A DNA stretch of 51,219 bases from JAJTCH01 sp040386195 (GCA_040386195.1 JAZKFV010000013.1:1-51219), one strand, 5' to 3'; positions 41,024 through 50,309 are shown, counted from the first letter of the stretch. The notes: a model not told the origin generated them from the sequence alone. Numbers and translations: made by a program.

Positions 41024-42043
41024 CTATTGAGCCTGAGCCGGAGCGGTTGGCGAAGTTTTATCTCTCAAGGTTTGATAATATCTTGCCACATAATTATTGT
41101 GATCTTTGATATTAGAAGAGAAATTATGTTCCCCGCCGCGACCGGTGGCAACGAAATATAAATAATCAGTTGCCGGTGGATTGAGCACCGCTTTAATTGA
41201 GTTAATGCCGGGATTACAAATTGGTCCTGGCGGCAAACCGTAAATATGATAAGTGTTATATTGAGAATTATTATTGATATCGCTTTTGCGAATCGGATGT
41301 TCCAATTCTTTATGTCCAAAGCTGTAAGAATAAATAATGGTTGGATCAGATTGTAGTTTGATACCTTTTTTCAAACGATTAATAAACACGGACGCAACTT
41401 TGCCGCGTTCTGAGGCAACGCCAGTTTCTCTTTCCACAATTGAAGCTAAAATTATTGCTTCAAATTTATTCTTTAAAGGTGTGGTTGGATCGCGTTTTTC
41501 CCAAAGTTCATCAACAACTTTTTGCATATCATTTTGCATTCTTTTTACGGTCGATAATTTGGTGTCGTTATAAGAATAAAAATAAGTTTCCGGCAATAAT
41601 GAACCTTCCAAAACATTTTCAGGAAGATCGCCAATTAAGCCGTGAGCTTTATTGATTATTTTAAGTGCTGAGTTGGAAGTTAAGCCTTCAGCAATAGTGA
41701 CCTTGCGGAAAGAAACATAACCTTTAACCATCTTATGCATTATTTTGTAGTAAGAGAGATTTTTTTCGAAAAAATATTCCCCATAACGCACAGTTGGGTT
41801 ATAACCTTTGACTAGCTGTGAGATGTATAAAAAGATAGTGGGATTGCGAATAATATCTTCGTGATGCAGTTTATTAACCACCTGCCGGAAGGTTAGACCA
41901 TTTTCAATGATAAATTTTTTATCTTGTTTGTGATAGCTGTTTGGCGCATTGAAATACATTATCAAAGACAATATGCCAATTAGAAATAGGAAAACTAGAA
42001 GCGAAAAAAAGACGCAAATATTGTGGATAAGTTTGTTCAACAT
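41024..42043 (-). CDS. mltG: Endolytic murein transglycosylase MltG
   Basis: Membrane-bound lytic transglycosylase that cuts nascent glycan chains and so sets their length. The ATG at 42043 (339 residues) is preferred over the TTG one codon earlier, which touches the fabF stop. An N-terminal helix (FFSLLVFLFLIGILSLIMYF), a LysM-like region (GLTFRQVVNKLH) and the YceG core follow. The core has EGSLLPETYFY, the catalytic Glu in LASIVERETG (about 204) and LQSDPTIIYSY, then PGPICNPGINSIKAVLNP. mltG next to fabF is a common proteobacterial arrangement. Confidence 0.95.
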   Translation of the reverse strand: MLNKLIHNICVFFSLLVFLFLIGILSLIMYFNAPNSYHKQDKKFIIENGLTFRQVVNKLHHEDIIRNPTIFLYISQLVKGYNPTVRYGEYFFEKNLSYYKIMHKMVKGYVSFRKVTIAEGLTSNSALKIINKAHGLIGDLPENVLEGSLLPETYFYSYNDTKLSTVKRMQNDMQKVVDELWEKRDPTTPLKNKFEAIILASIVERETGVASERGKVASVFINRLKKGIKLQSDPTIIYSYSFGHKELEHPIRKSDINNNSQYNTYHIYGLPPGPICNPGINSIKAVLNPPATDYLYFVATGRGGEHNFSSNIKDHNNYVARYYQTLRDKTSPTAPAQAQ

Positions 42044-42046
42044 CAA

Positions 42047-43309
42047 TTAGATTTTTTTAAAGACTACACAAGCGTTGGTTCCACCAAAGCCAAAAGAGTT
42101 AGACATAGCAATATCAAAGCTTTTTTTCTTAGCGTTTTTAGGAGTTAAATCAATATCGCAAGATTCAGATGGATTTTCTAAATTTAAGGTTGGTGGAATG
42201 ATACCATCGCGCATAGCTAACAAACTAAATATTGCCTCAACCGCGCCAGCTGCGCCAAGCAAATGACCGATCGAAGATTTAGTTGAAGAGACTGAAACTT
42301 TATAAGCTTCATCACCAAAAACTTGTTTAATTCCAGAAATTTCAATTTCATCACCAAGTGGTGTGGAAGTGCCGTGAGCATTGATATAGCCGATGGAATC
42401 GGGATTAATTTGAGCATTTTTCAAAGCCATTCTCATTGCGCGAACTGCGCCGCGGCCAGAGCTTTCTGGAGCGGTGATGTGGTAAGCATCGCCAGAAGCG
42501 CCATAACCAATTAACTCACCATAAATTTTAGCGCCGCGTTTTTTAGCGTGTTCATATTCTTCCAAAACCAATATTCCCGCACCTTCGCCCATCACAAAAC
42601 CATCACGATCACGATCCCAAGGACGAGAACCGGCAGTTGGATTATCATTAAAATTGCTCGATAATGCGCGCAGAGCTGCAAAACCACCAATGCCAACCGG
42701 GCAAATTGCTGCTTCAGTTCCGCCACAAATCATTACATCAACATCACCATATTCAATCATTCGCGCTGAATCGCCAATGGCGTGGCTGCCGCTGGCACAA
42801 GCAGTTACGATGCAATGGTTTGGTCCCATAAAACCGTATTTAATTGAGATATGTCCAGAAGCAAGATTGGCAAGGCTGGCGGGAATGAAGAACGGGCTGA
42901 TTCTTTTAACGCCGCGTTCTTTCATAACTAAAGTAGTTTTTTCAATTTCCGGCAAGCCACCAATGCCCGAACCAATCATAACGCCGGTTCTAAATTGTTG
43001 TTCTTCGCTTTGAGCAATCCAGCCAGAATCGCTGATTGCTTCCGCAGTTGCGCCAAGGCACAGTTGGATAAAGCGATCCATTTTCTTTTGTTCTTTTGGA
43101 TCGATAAATTTATTGGCATCAAATTCATCAGAGCCGGTGCCATCCTTAACTTCTCCGGCAATTTTGCAGGAAAAATCAGTAGTATCAAAACGAGTTATGA
43201 CTCCAATTCCAGATTGGCTATTAATCAATCTTTCCCAAGTTTGATTAATGTTAGCAGCAAGTGGGGTAACGGCTCCCATGCCGGTTACAACAACTCTTCT
43301 TTTGGTCAT
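42047..43309 (-). CDS. fabF: 3-oxoacyl-[acyl-carrier-protein] synthase II
   Basis: Condensing enzyme of fatty-acid elongation. The 420-residue protein has the nucleophile Cys171 in IVTACASGSHAIGD, the two histidines in INAHGTSTPLGD and SIGHLLGAAGAVE, and the final SNSFGFGGTNACVVF. It is full length. It shares a 123-bp divergent gap with the sdhA-like gene and is followed by mltG with 3 bp between stop and ATG. Confidence 0.97.
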   Translation of the reverse strand: MTKRRVVVTGMGAVTPLAANINQTWERLINSQSGIGVITRFDTTDFSCKIAGEVKDGTGSDEFDANKFIDPKEQKKMDRFIQLCLGATAEAISDSGWIAQSEEQQFRTGVMIGSGIGGLPEIEKTTLVMKERGVKRISPFFIPASLANLASGHISIKYGFMGPNHCIVTACASGSHAIGDSARMIEYGDVDVMICGGTEAAICPVGIGGFAALRALSSNFNDNPTAGSRPWDRDRDGFVMGEGAGILVLEEYEHAKKRGAKIYGELIGYGASGDAYHITAPESSGRGAVRAMRMALKNAQINPDSIGYINAHGTSTPLGDEIEISGIKQVFGDEAYKVSVSSTKSSIGHLLGAAGAVEAIFSLLAMRDGIIPPTLNLENPSESCDIDLTPKNAKKKSFDIAMSNSFGFGGTNACVVFKKI

Positions 43310-43432
43310 AATAATTTAGATTGTTTTAAGATAAGTTCTGAAAATGAAGGTGGTTTTTTTACAATAGCTAATTATATTTTGAAAGTTTTTTGTCAAAAAA
43401 ATTACCTTTCCCAAACTATAAATACCCCAATT

Positions 43433-45202
43433 TTGATTTCAACTAAACATAATTTTCAGGTTATAATTATTGGTGCTGGAGGCGCTGGTTTAATGGCGGC
43501 TTTGTCTTGCGTTAGCCGTGGAGTTAAAGATGTGGCGGTGATTAGCAAAGTATTTCCAACCCAAAGCCACACTGTTGCGGCTAAAGGCGGCATCAACGCT
43601 GCGCTGGGAAATATCAAAGGTGATGATTGGAAATGGCATTGTTTTGATACCATCAAAGGCGCCGATTATTTAGCTGATCATGATGCGGTAGAATTGATGT
43701 GCCAAGCTGCGCCGCAAGCAATTATTGATTTAGAAAAAATGGGGGTAGTTTTTTCACGCAACGCTGAGGGAAAAATTGATCAAAGAATTTATGGCGGGCA
43801 AAAAACTAATTTTGGCAAAGGTGATTTAGCGCATCGCGCTTGCTTTTCTAAAGACTCAACCGGTCACACAATTTTAAATACGCTTTATCAGCAATGTTTA
43901 AAAAATGGGGTTAAATTTTTTAGTGAGTTCTTCGTCACCGATTTATTAATTGCGGATAAGAACCAATGTTCTGGCGCCACCGCAATTGATTTGGCAAGCG
44001 GACAAATTCATATTTTCAATTCCCAAATCACAATTCTTGCCACTGGCGGCTATAGTCAAATTTATCAACACACAACTTCATCAGATATTTGCACTGGCGA
44101 CGGCAATGCTTTCGTTCTCAAAGAAGGTTTGCAATTGCAAGATATGGAATTTGTCCAATTTCACCCAACTAGTCTTTATGGAACCGGCTTGCTAATTTCC
44201 GAAGCGGCGCGCGGTGAGGGCGGTTATTTGGTTAATGGGCTTGGCGAAAAATTTATGACTAAATATGCGCCAAATTATGGCGATTTAGCCTCGCGCGATG
44301 TCATCGCCAGAGCAATAGCCACCGAGGTTTATGAAGGAAAAGGCGGCGGAGAAAATAAAGACCAAGTCTATTTAATGATTAGCCATTTAGGCGAAAAGAA
44401 AATTAAAGAAAAAATTCCTACCGTTTTAGAAATTGCTAGTTCGTTTTCCAAAGTTGATCCGCTGATTGATCCAATTCCCATCGCGCCCGCAGCGCATTAT
44501 ACGATGGGCGGAATTCCAACTGATGTAAATTGTCAGGTTCTTTATAATGATCAAAAAGTTGCAGGATTAATGGCAATTGGCGAAGCTGCGTGCGCTTCGG
44601 TTCATGGCGCTAATCGTTTGGGTTGTAATTCGCTTTTGGATATTTTGGTGTTTGGAAATTTATCAGGAAAAGTTGCAGCTAACTTGCTGAGTCAAGGTTT
44701 TGCAATGCATCAAGACAATAAAATTATTGATTCAAAACTGAATCGAATTAAAGAAATTTTAGCTCAAAAAGGCGATCAATCTGCTCTTTTTATCAAAGCC
44801 AAATCTAAAGAATTAGTCGAAAAATTCATTGGCGTTTTTAGAAATAAAAATCTCCTTGAGCAAGGATTAGAAAGTCTTTTACAGCTCAAAGAACAATTAA
44901 AATTTGTTGAAATAAAAAACAAAAATTTGATTTGGAATGACGAAATAGTTGAGTTTATCCAAACCGAAAATTTATTGCTGCAAGCCATCGCCACAGCCTT
45001 TTCAGCCTTGCAACGCGAAGAAAGTCGCGGCGCACATTTTCGCGAAGATTTTATTGATCGCGATGATCAAAATTGGCTCAAACACAGTTTAGTTAGCTTT
45101 AATATCGCTAATAACAGCTTTGACTTTAAGACCAAGCCGGTTAGAGTAAAGCCAATCGGCGATGAACAAATAATTATCAGCCCACAAGAACGAAAATATT
45201 AA
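43433..45202 (+). CDS. sdhA: Succinate dehydrogenase/fumarate reductase flavoprotein subunit
   Basis: Oxidises succinate (or reduces fumarate) with covalently bound FAD. No ATG precedes the dinucleotide-binding motif. TTG at 43433 gives 589 residues, MISTKHNFQVIIIGAGGAGLM, matching the SdhA length; the longer frame would run antisense through fabF. His46 in TQSHTVAAKGG is the FAD-linking histidine. MEFVQFHPTSLYG, EAARGEGGYLV and HYTMGGIPT carry the active site. SDHs usually read AQGG where this has AKGG. No sdhB, C or D is nearby. Confidence 0.87.
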   Translation: MISTKHNFQVIIIGAGGAGLMAALSCVSRGVKDVAVISKVFPTQSHTVAAKGGINAALGNIKGDDWKWHCFDTIKGADYLADHDAVELMCQAAPQAIIDLEKMGVVFSRNAEGKIDQRIYGGQKTNFGKGDLAHRACFSKDSTGHTILNTLYQQCLKNGVKFFSEFFVTDLLIADKNQCSGATAIDLASGQIHIFNSQITILATGGYSQIYQHTTSSDICTGDGNAFVLKEGLQLQDMEFVQFHPTSLYGTGLLISEAARGEGGYLVNGLGEKFMTKYAPNYGDLASRDVIARAIATEVYEGKGGGENKDQVYLMISHLGEKKIKEKIPTVLEIASSFSKVDPLIDPIPIAPAAHYTMGGIPTDVNCQVLYNDQKVAGLMAIGEAACASVHGANRLGCNSLLDILVFGNLSGKVAANLLSQGFAMHQDNKIIDSKLNRIKEILAQKGDQSALFIKAKSKELVEKFIGVFRNKNLLEQGLESLLQLKEQLKFVEIKNKNLIWNDEIVEFIQTENLLLQAIATAFSALQREESRGAHFREDFIDRDDQNWLKHSLVSFNIANNSFDFKTKPVRVKPIGDEQIIISPQERKY

Positions 45203-45204
45203 AA

Positions 45205-45239
45205 ATAATTATTAATGGTTAATGATTAATTATTAACGA
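45205..45239. repeat. Heptanucleotide array, left arm of a hairpin
   Basis: Tandem 7-mers TTAATGG, TTAATGA, TTAATTA, TTAACGA with a degenerate unit before them, about 35 bp. It is the inverted counterpart of the array at 45257-45291, so the two could pair over at least 20 bp. Confidence 0.7.
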
Positions 45240-45256
45240 AAAATAATAATCAAAAC

Positions 45257-45291
45257 CATTAATCATTAACCATTAATCATTAAACATTAAA
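45257..45291. repeat. Heptanucleotide array, right arm of a hairpin
   Basis: Five 7-mers: CATTAAT, CATTAAC, CATTAAT, CATTAAA, CATTAAA; exactly 35 bp, ending 3 bp before the next gene's ATG. The same five-by-seven architecture as the ftsK and leuS arrays, with a different unit. Confidence 0.8.
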
Positions 45292-45294
45292 TTT

Positions 45295-46032
45295 ATGCTT
45301 CATTCCCCAAATCTAAACGTTATCATCAAATCCCTAGAAAAAATCTCCGCTCGTTTAGCGCGCGATTATGTTGAGTTGGAGAATTTACAAAGTAATAATT
45401 TTTCGGCAGCAAAATTTGCTAATTCTTGTTATAAAAGAATTGAAGAAACTCTGGTTGACGAGCTCAAAAAGGTGCGCGGTGATTATAATTTTGAAATGGC
45501 GGATGGTAGAAAAATTATTCACAATCCAAATTCTGAATATCAATATATCGTTTGCCCAGTTGACGGTTTGCTGAATTTATCTAGATCAATCCAGTCTTTC
45601 AGCAGCTTTGTTGCGCTTGAACATATCGCGCCAAATGGCACCAGTGAAGTTATCAGCACCACAATTTTAAATGTTGCTGCCAACGAAATTTATCCTTGCG
45701 AAAAAGGTTCAGGAGCTTTTATAAATAACCGCAAAATCCGCGTTTCAAAGCGCGAATTAAAAGACGGAATTTTATGCTCACTTTCAAATCCTAATTTAAT
45801 CAATCATCAAATCGTTCAAAATTTACAAACTAATAAAGCAGTTTTCCAAACCAGCAATTGCTTCAGCCTTGATATTGCTTATTTTGCTGCCGGAAAAATT
45901 GATTTATGTATTTTTGAAGAAGCCGATAAAAATTTCTTAAAAGCAATTTTATTATTAGCCAAAGAAGCTGGCGGCGAAGTGATTGAAAAAGATGGTTTGG
46001 TGTTGGTGGGAAACGGCAAAATCAAAATTTAA
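45295..46032 (+). CDS. Inositol-monophosphatase-like protein with degenerate active site
   Basis: A 245-residue protein of the IMPase/SuhB fold. Motif A, normally D-P-(I/L)-D-G-T-x-N, reads YIVCPVDGLLNL. The first metal Asp is Cys87 and the catalytic Thr is Leu92; Asp90 remains. The W-D-x-A motif before the final EAGG is replaced by DKNFLKAILLLAKEAGG, so that metal Asp is also missing, and no GEE motif precedes motif A. It is therefore unlikely to be a phosphatase. A SuhB-like RNA polymerase or ribosome-related role is conceivable. Full length with no frameshift. Confidence 0.8.
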   Translation: MLHSPNLNVIIKSLEKISARLARDYVELENLQSNNFSAAKFANSCYKRIEETLVDELKKVRGDYNFEMADGRKIIHNPNSEYQYIVCPVDGLLNLSRSIQSFSSFVALEHIAPNGTSEVISTTILNVAANEIYPCEKGSGAFINNRKIRVSKRELKDGILCSLSNPNLINHQIVQNLQTNKAVFQTSNCFSLDIAYFAAGKIDLCIFEEADKNFLKAILLLAKEAGGEVIEKDGLVLVGNGKIKI

Positions 46033-46041
46033 TAACAAGAT

Positions 46042-46134
46042 TGTCATCCTGAGCGTAGCGAAGGATCTCGTGAGACGAGTTCATGTTGTTTCATAGCAAA
46101 TCTCAAGAGATCCTTCGCTTTGCTCAGGATAACA
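46042..46134. repeat. ~90-bp palindromic repeat, copy 3
   Basis: Starts TGTCATCCTGAGCG and ends AGGATAACA, one base different from the other copies. It lies between the degenerate IMPase gene and obgE, both on the plus strand, 23 bp before the obgE ATG. Confidence 0.85.
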
Positions 46135-46157
46135 GGTAACAATAACAAAAAAACAAA

Positions 46158-47189
46158 ATGCAATTTATCGATGAAGTAAAAGTATTTGTATCATCCGGCA
46201 AAGGTGGAAATGGTTGCGTGGCGTTTCGTCGGGAAAAATTTATTCCTCGCGGTGGGCCAAGTGGCGGCGATGGCGGTAAAGGTGGTGATGTGATTTTTGT
46301 TTGTGCTAACGATCTGAACACTTTGGTAGATTTTCGTTTTCAACAACATTTTGAAGCTGAAGACGGGCGCAACGGACAAGGCAGTAATTGCCACGGTTCT
46401 AACGGCAAAGATCTAGTTCTAAAACTGCCGATCGGCACGCAAGTTTTTGATGAAGGCACCGGAACTTTATTGGTTGATATGGTTGAAGAGGGTCAAACGG
46501 TAATGATTGCCAAAGGCGGCAATGGTGGATTTGGTAACTCACGATTTAAAAGTTCAATCAATCAAGCGCCGAAAAAAGCGTTGCCGGGCTTTGCCGCGGA
46601 AGAGTTGGAGCTGAGATTACAATTAAAATTAATTTCTGATGCTGGTTTAGTTGGTTTGCCAAACGCTGGAAAATCAACCTTCTTGGCGGCGACAACCAGA
46701 GCCAAACCAAAAATCGCTAACTATCCATTCACAACTTTGAAGCCGCAATTAGGCGTGGTTTATATTGATGATAAAGAAGAAAAAAAAGAATTCGTTTTAG
46801 CGGATATTCCCGGATTGATTGAAGATGCTAGTTTGGGCAAAGGTTTGGGTGATAAATTTTTGAAACATGTTGAAAGATGCGGAGTGATTTTGCATTTGAT
46901 TGACGCTTCTTCGGAAGACATTGTTCGTGATTATAAAATTATTCGCAAAGAATTAGAAACTTATGATGCGAGCTTAAAAACCAAGCCCGAAATTATCGCG
47001 CTTAATAAAATTGATTTGCTCAGTGAAGAAGAAATCAAAGAAAAAACTAAGATTTTGAAAAAAGCAGTTGGTAAAAATAAAAAAGTTTTCGCCATTTCCG
47101 GCGTTGCTCAAATTGGCTTGAAACCAGTGCTGCGCGAGATTTATGAAAATATTTTAGCCTATCGCAAAAAAGAGCAAGATGCTCTTTAA
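46158..47189 (+). CDS. obgE: GTPase ObgE/CgtA
   Basis: Essential GTPase in 50S subunit assembly and stress control. The N-terminal Obg domain is Gly-rich (SSGKGGNGCVAFRREKFIPRGGPSGGDGGKGG). The G domain has G1 GLPNAGKST, G3 DIPGLIE, G4 NKID and G5 ISG. The 343-residue length is that of the short alphaproteobacterial form with a minimal C-terminal tail. Confidence 0.97.
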   Translation: MQFIDEVKVFVSSGKGGNGCVAFRREKFIPRGGPSGGDGGKGGDVIFVCANDLNTLVDFRFQQHFEAEDGRNGQGSNCHGSNGKDLVLKLPIGTQVFDEGTGTLLVDMVEEGQTVMIAKGGNGGFGNSRFKSSINQAPKKALPGFAAEELELRLQLKLISDAGLVGLPNAGKSTFLAATTRAKPKIANYPFTTLKPQLGVVYIDDKEEKKEFVLADIPGLIEDASLGKGLGDKFLKHVERCGVILHLIDASSEDIVRDYKIIRKELETYDASLKTKPEIIALNKIDLLSEEEIKEKTKILKKAVGKNKKVFAISGVAQIGLKPVLREIYENILAYRKKEQDAL

Positions 47190-47248
47190 TTTGCTATTTT
47201 AGTTGTTATCTGACCTAGCGAATTATTTATTAATCAAACTGATTATTT

Positions 47249-48556
47249 ATGGATCCACTCATATTAGCTCGAGTTCAATTCGCCGCCAATATTACTTTTC
47301 ACATTCTCTTTCCAACCATCACCATCGCTCTAGGATGGATTCTCTTCTTCTTCAAAATAAAATACACCAAAACTAAAAATCAAAAATGGCTCGATGCCTA
47401 TAAATTTTGGGTCAAAATTTTTGCTTTGTGCTTCGCGCTCGGCGTGGTTTCGGGCATCACAATGTCATTTCAATTCGGCACCAACTGGCCGGGATATATG
47501 AACACAGTTGGCAATGTTGCCGGGCCGCTTTTGGCTTTTGAAGTTCTGAGTGCGTTCTTTTTGGAAGCGACATTTTTAGGCGTAATGCTGTTTGGTTTTA
47601 ACCGCATTTCTAATCGCTTCCACAATATCGCCACTTTCTTAGTTGCCTTTGGAACTACACTTTCTGCCTTCTGGATTTTAGTTTTAAATTCATGGATGCA
47701 AACTCCATCAGGCTTTGAAATGATTGACGGCAAAGCGTTTGTTACTAATTGGTGGCAAGTAATTTTCAACCCATCAATGCCATATCGTATCACTCATATG
47801 TTGCTGGCTTCGGGTTTGACTGCAGCGTTTTTGGTTGCTGGAGTTTCTGCCTATCGCTGGTTAAAAAATGATCGCTCAGAATCAGTTTTGGCGGCGCTGA
47901 AAACGGGAGTTTATTTGGCAGCATTTTTAATTCCGCTACAAATTATTGCCGGCGATATTCACGGGCTCAACACTATCAAATATCAACCAGCAAAAATTGC
48001 AGCAATGGAAGGAATTTGGCAAACTGAAAAGTCAGTTCCAGCCTTATTATTCGCCATTCCTGATCAAGCTAATAAAACCAACCATTTTGAAATTGGTATT
48101 CCAAAACTTGCCAGCATAATTTTAACTCACAATCCAGATGGCGAAATTAAAGGCTTAAACGAGTTTGAAAATTTACACCCGCCAGTTGCGCCAGTGTTTT
48201 TTGCTTTTCGAATTATGATTATTACTGGTCTTTTAATGCTCGGCGTTTCTTGGTTGGCGGCTTGGATAATTTACAGAAAAAATCAGCCTAATAATTTTAT
48301 CGCCAAAATTTTAGTGTTGATGACTTTCTCCGGCTGGCTGGCTTTGGTTGCTGGCTGGTATTCCACCGAAATTGGTCGCCAACCTTATTTAGTCTACGGC
48401 ATTTTAAAAACCGCCGATGCCGCATCTTCCAGCCTTGCAGTTTCTGGCGTTATGATTGCAACAACTTTGGCAATGTATTTGGCAATTTATGTTTTGCTGA
48501 TTGCCGCGTTTATTTCAGTGGTGTTTTATTTGGCAAAAAAATCGACACTTAAATAA
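47249..48556 (+). CDS. cydA: Cytochrome bd ubiquinol oxidase subunit I
   Basis: Quinol-oxidising, haem-bearing subunit of the oxygen-scavenging bd oxidase. The 435-residue protein has about nine membrane helices. His18 in FAANITFHILFP is the haem ligand position. SGITMSFQFGTNWPGY and EVLSAFFLEATFLGVMLFG hold the conserved proton-path glutamates. GWYSTEIGRQPY is the CydA signature, with Tyr for the usual Trp. The Q-loop is short, as in the CIO (cyanide-insensitive) subgroup. It is followed by cydB after 2 bp. Confidence 0.95.
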   Translation: MDPLILARVQFAANITFHILFPTITIALGWILFFFKIKYTKTKNQKWLDAYKFWVKIFALCFALGVVSGITMSFQFGTNWPGYMNTVGNVAGPLLAFEVLSAFFLEATFLGVMLFGFNRISNRFHNIATFLVAFGTTLSAFWILVLNSWMQTPSGFEMIDGKAFVTNWWQVIFNPSMPYRITHMLLASGLTAAFLVAGVSAYRWLKNDRSESVLAALKTGVYLAAFLIPLQIIAGDIHGLNTIKYQPAKIAAMEGIWQTEKSVPALLFAIPDQANKTNHFEIGIPKLASIILTHNPDGEIKGLNEFENLHPPVAPVFFAFRIMIITGLLMLGVSWLAAWIIYRKNQPNNFIAKILVLMTFSGWLALVAGWYSTEIGRQPYLVYGILKTADAASSSLAVSGVMIATTLAMYLAIYVLLIAAFISVVFYLAKKSTLK

Positions 48557-48558
48557 TT

Positions 48559-49566
48559 ATGCAAACAATTTTTGATCCCCAAATAATGCCAATAATCTTC
48601 GCCGCTTTGATGGGTGTGGCGATTTTGGTTTATGTGATTTTGGATGGTTATGATTTGGGTGTGGGAATGCTGATGTTTAAAGCCAATCAAAAAGAAAAAG
48701 ATGTGATGATTTCAACTATTGGACCATTTTGGGATGCTAATGAAACTTGGTTGGTTTTGGCGGTTGGATTGTTGTTGGTGGCTTTTCCGTCGGCTCACGG
48801 CGTGGTTTTGAATCAGCTTTATTTGCCAACCGCTTTAATGCTTTTGGGTTTAATTTTGCGCGGCGTGGCTTTTGATTTTCGCGCTAAAGCCAAAGATCAT
48901 CACAAAAATCTTTGGGATTTTTCTTTCACTTTCGGATCGCTTCTAACCGCACTAACTCAAGGTTATATGCTTGGTTTATACATTGTTGGTTTTGAAAGAA
49001 ATTTAATCACGATTGCTTTTAGCGTTTTAGTTGGAATTTGTCTGGCAGCTTCTTATTGCTTTATCGGCAGCGTTTGGTTGATTTTGAAAACCGAAGGAGA
49101 ATTGCAAAAAAAATCGATCAAATTGACCAGCATTTTTTTATGGTGGACAACTTTAGGAATGGCCTTAATCTCAATTGCTACGCCACTTGTCAGCCCAAGA
49201 ATTGCTGAAAAATGGTTTAGTTTTCCTAACTTTTTCTGGCTTTTACCAATTCCAATTTTTGCTGGCGCTTTGATTTTATTTTTACATTATTTTTTAAAAA
49301 CCCTGCCCAGAAAAAACGACGCCAAATGTTGGTTGCCATTCTTAATTGCGATGATAATTTTTCTCTTGGGTTTTATCGGCATTGCTTATAGTTTTTACCC
49401 TTTCATAATTCCCGGACAAATGACAATCTGGCAAGCAGCCAGCGCGCCGCAAGCTTTAAAACTAATTCTGATCGGCACTTTAATTGTGCTGCCAGCAATT
49501 TTGATTTATACTTTTTTTGTTCACAAAATCTTCTGGGGCAAAACCAGAGAATTAACTTATTTTTAA
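48559..49566 (+). CDS. cydB: Cytochrome bd ubiquinol oxidase subunit II
   Basis: The 335-residue structural partner of CydA in the inner membrane. The first helix YVILDGYDLGVGML, then GPFWDANETWLVLAVGLLLVAFP, is diagnostic; PHP-like SAHGVVLNQLYLP and LRGVAFDFRAKA follow. It overlaps the SDR gene at its stop (TAATG). The small cydX subunit and the cydDC transporter were not found in the window. Confidence 0.95.
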   Translation: MQTIFDPQIMPIIFAALMGVAILVYVILDGYDLGVGMLMFKANQKEKDVMISTIGPFWDANETWLVLAVGLLLVAFPSAHGVVLNQLYLPTALMLLGLILRGVAFDFRAKAKDHHKNLWDFSFTFGSLLTALTQGYMLGLYIVGFERNLITIAFSVLVGICLAASYCFIGSVWLILKTEGELQKKSIKLTSIFLWWTTLGMALISIATPLVSPRIAEKWFSFPNFFWLLPIPIFAGALILFLHYFLKTLPRKNDAKCWLPFLIAMIIFLLGFIGIAYSFYPFIIPGQMTIWQAASAPQALKLILIGTLIVLPAILIYTFFVHKIFWGKTRELTYF

Positions 49567-50309
49567 TGGAAAATTTAGGAACAGCTTTAATTACCGGAGG
49601 CGCCAAAAGAATTGGCAAGGAAATTGCGCTGCATTTGGCAAAGCAAGGTTATGATTTGGTGATTCACTATAACCATTCTGAAATTGAGGCGAAAGATTTG
49701 CAAAAACAAATTCAGAAATTGGGAGTGAATTGTGAGGTTGTGAAGGCTGATTTTCTTGATCGCGCTGAGGTTGAGGCTTTGGTTGTGCGGATGAAACAAA
49801 TTAAGAATTGGAATTTGCTCATCAACAACGCTTCAATTTTTTATCAATCAAATTTTTTAACTAGCAACATTGAAGAGTTTGAAAAAAACTTTGCTGTTCA
49901 CTTAAAAATTCCGGCAATTTTAAGCAAAGCTTTGGCAGAAAATTGTCAGCAAAATCAACATTCGGGAAATATTATTAATATGATTGATAAAAATATTGCC
50001 CGCTATGAAACTAAATATTTTGACTATCTTTTAAGCAAAAAATCTTTAGCTGAATTTACTAAAATGCTGGCGCTGCAATTGGCTCCGCAAGTGCGAGTTA
50101 ACGGCATTGCGCCGGGATTCATTTTAAATAGTGTTGATGAAAAAGATCCGGAATCTGAAACCAGAAAACTTCTTGCTAAAATTCCACTTCATACCAAAGC
50201 TAGCGAAAATGATATTGCTAACGGTGTGCAATATTTACTAACCAATAATTTTATCACCGGACATATTTTATTCATCGATGGGGGAGCGAGTTTGAATCAT
50301 GCAGGATAA
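49566..50309 (+). CDS. Short-chain dehydrogenase, FolM/pteridine-reductase-like
   Basis: A 247-residue SDR. The cofactor motif is ALITGGAKRIGKEIA, with the Arg of NADPH-preferring pteridine reductases. NLLINNASIFYQSNF, IINMIDKN, the catalytic YLLSKKSL (Tyr-x-x-x-Lys) and VRVNGIAPGF complete the fold. This set, with Asp instead of the usual catalytic Ser segment, suits FolM-type dihydromonapterin or dihydrofolate reductases, but the exact substrate is not shown. It overlaps cydB by one base and lpxI by 11 bp. Confidence 0.82.
   Translation: MENLGTALITGGAKRIGKEIALHLAKQGYDLVIHYNHSEIEAKDLQKQIQKLGVNCEVVKADFLDRAEVEALVVRMKQIKNWNLLINNASIFYQSNFLTSNIEEFEKNFAVHLKIPAILSKALAENCQQNQHSGNIINMIDKNIARYETKYFDYLLSKKSLAEFTKMLALQLAPQVRVNGIAPGFILNSVDEKDPESETRKLLAKIPLHTKASENDIANGVQYLLTNNFITGHILFIDGGASLNHAG

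Noticed and set aside
42995..43432. N-terminal extension of the sdhA-like reading frame
   Set aside because: It runs antisense through the 5' end of fabF, carries no family similarity, and the SdhA fold begins just after the TTG at 43433.
43456..43656. Small minus-strand frames opposite sdhA and other large genes
   Set aside because: They are shadows of the plus-strand genes, without independent starts, family features or sensible composition.
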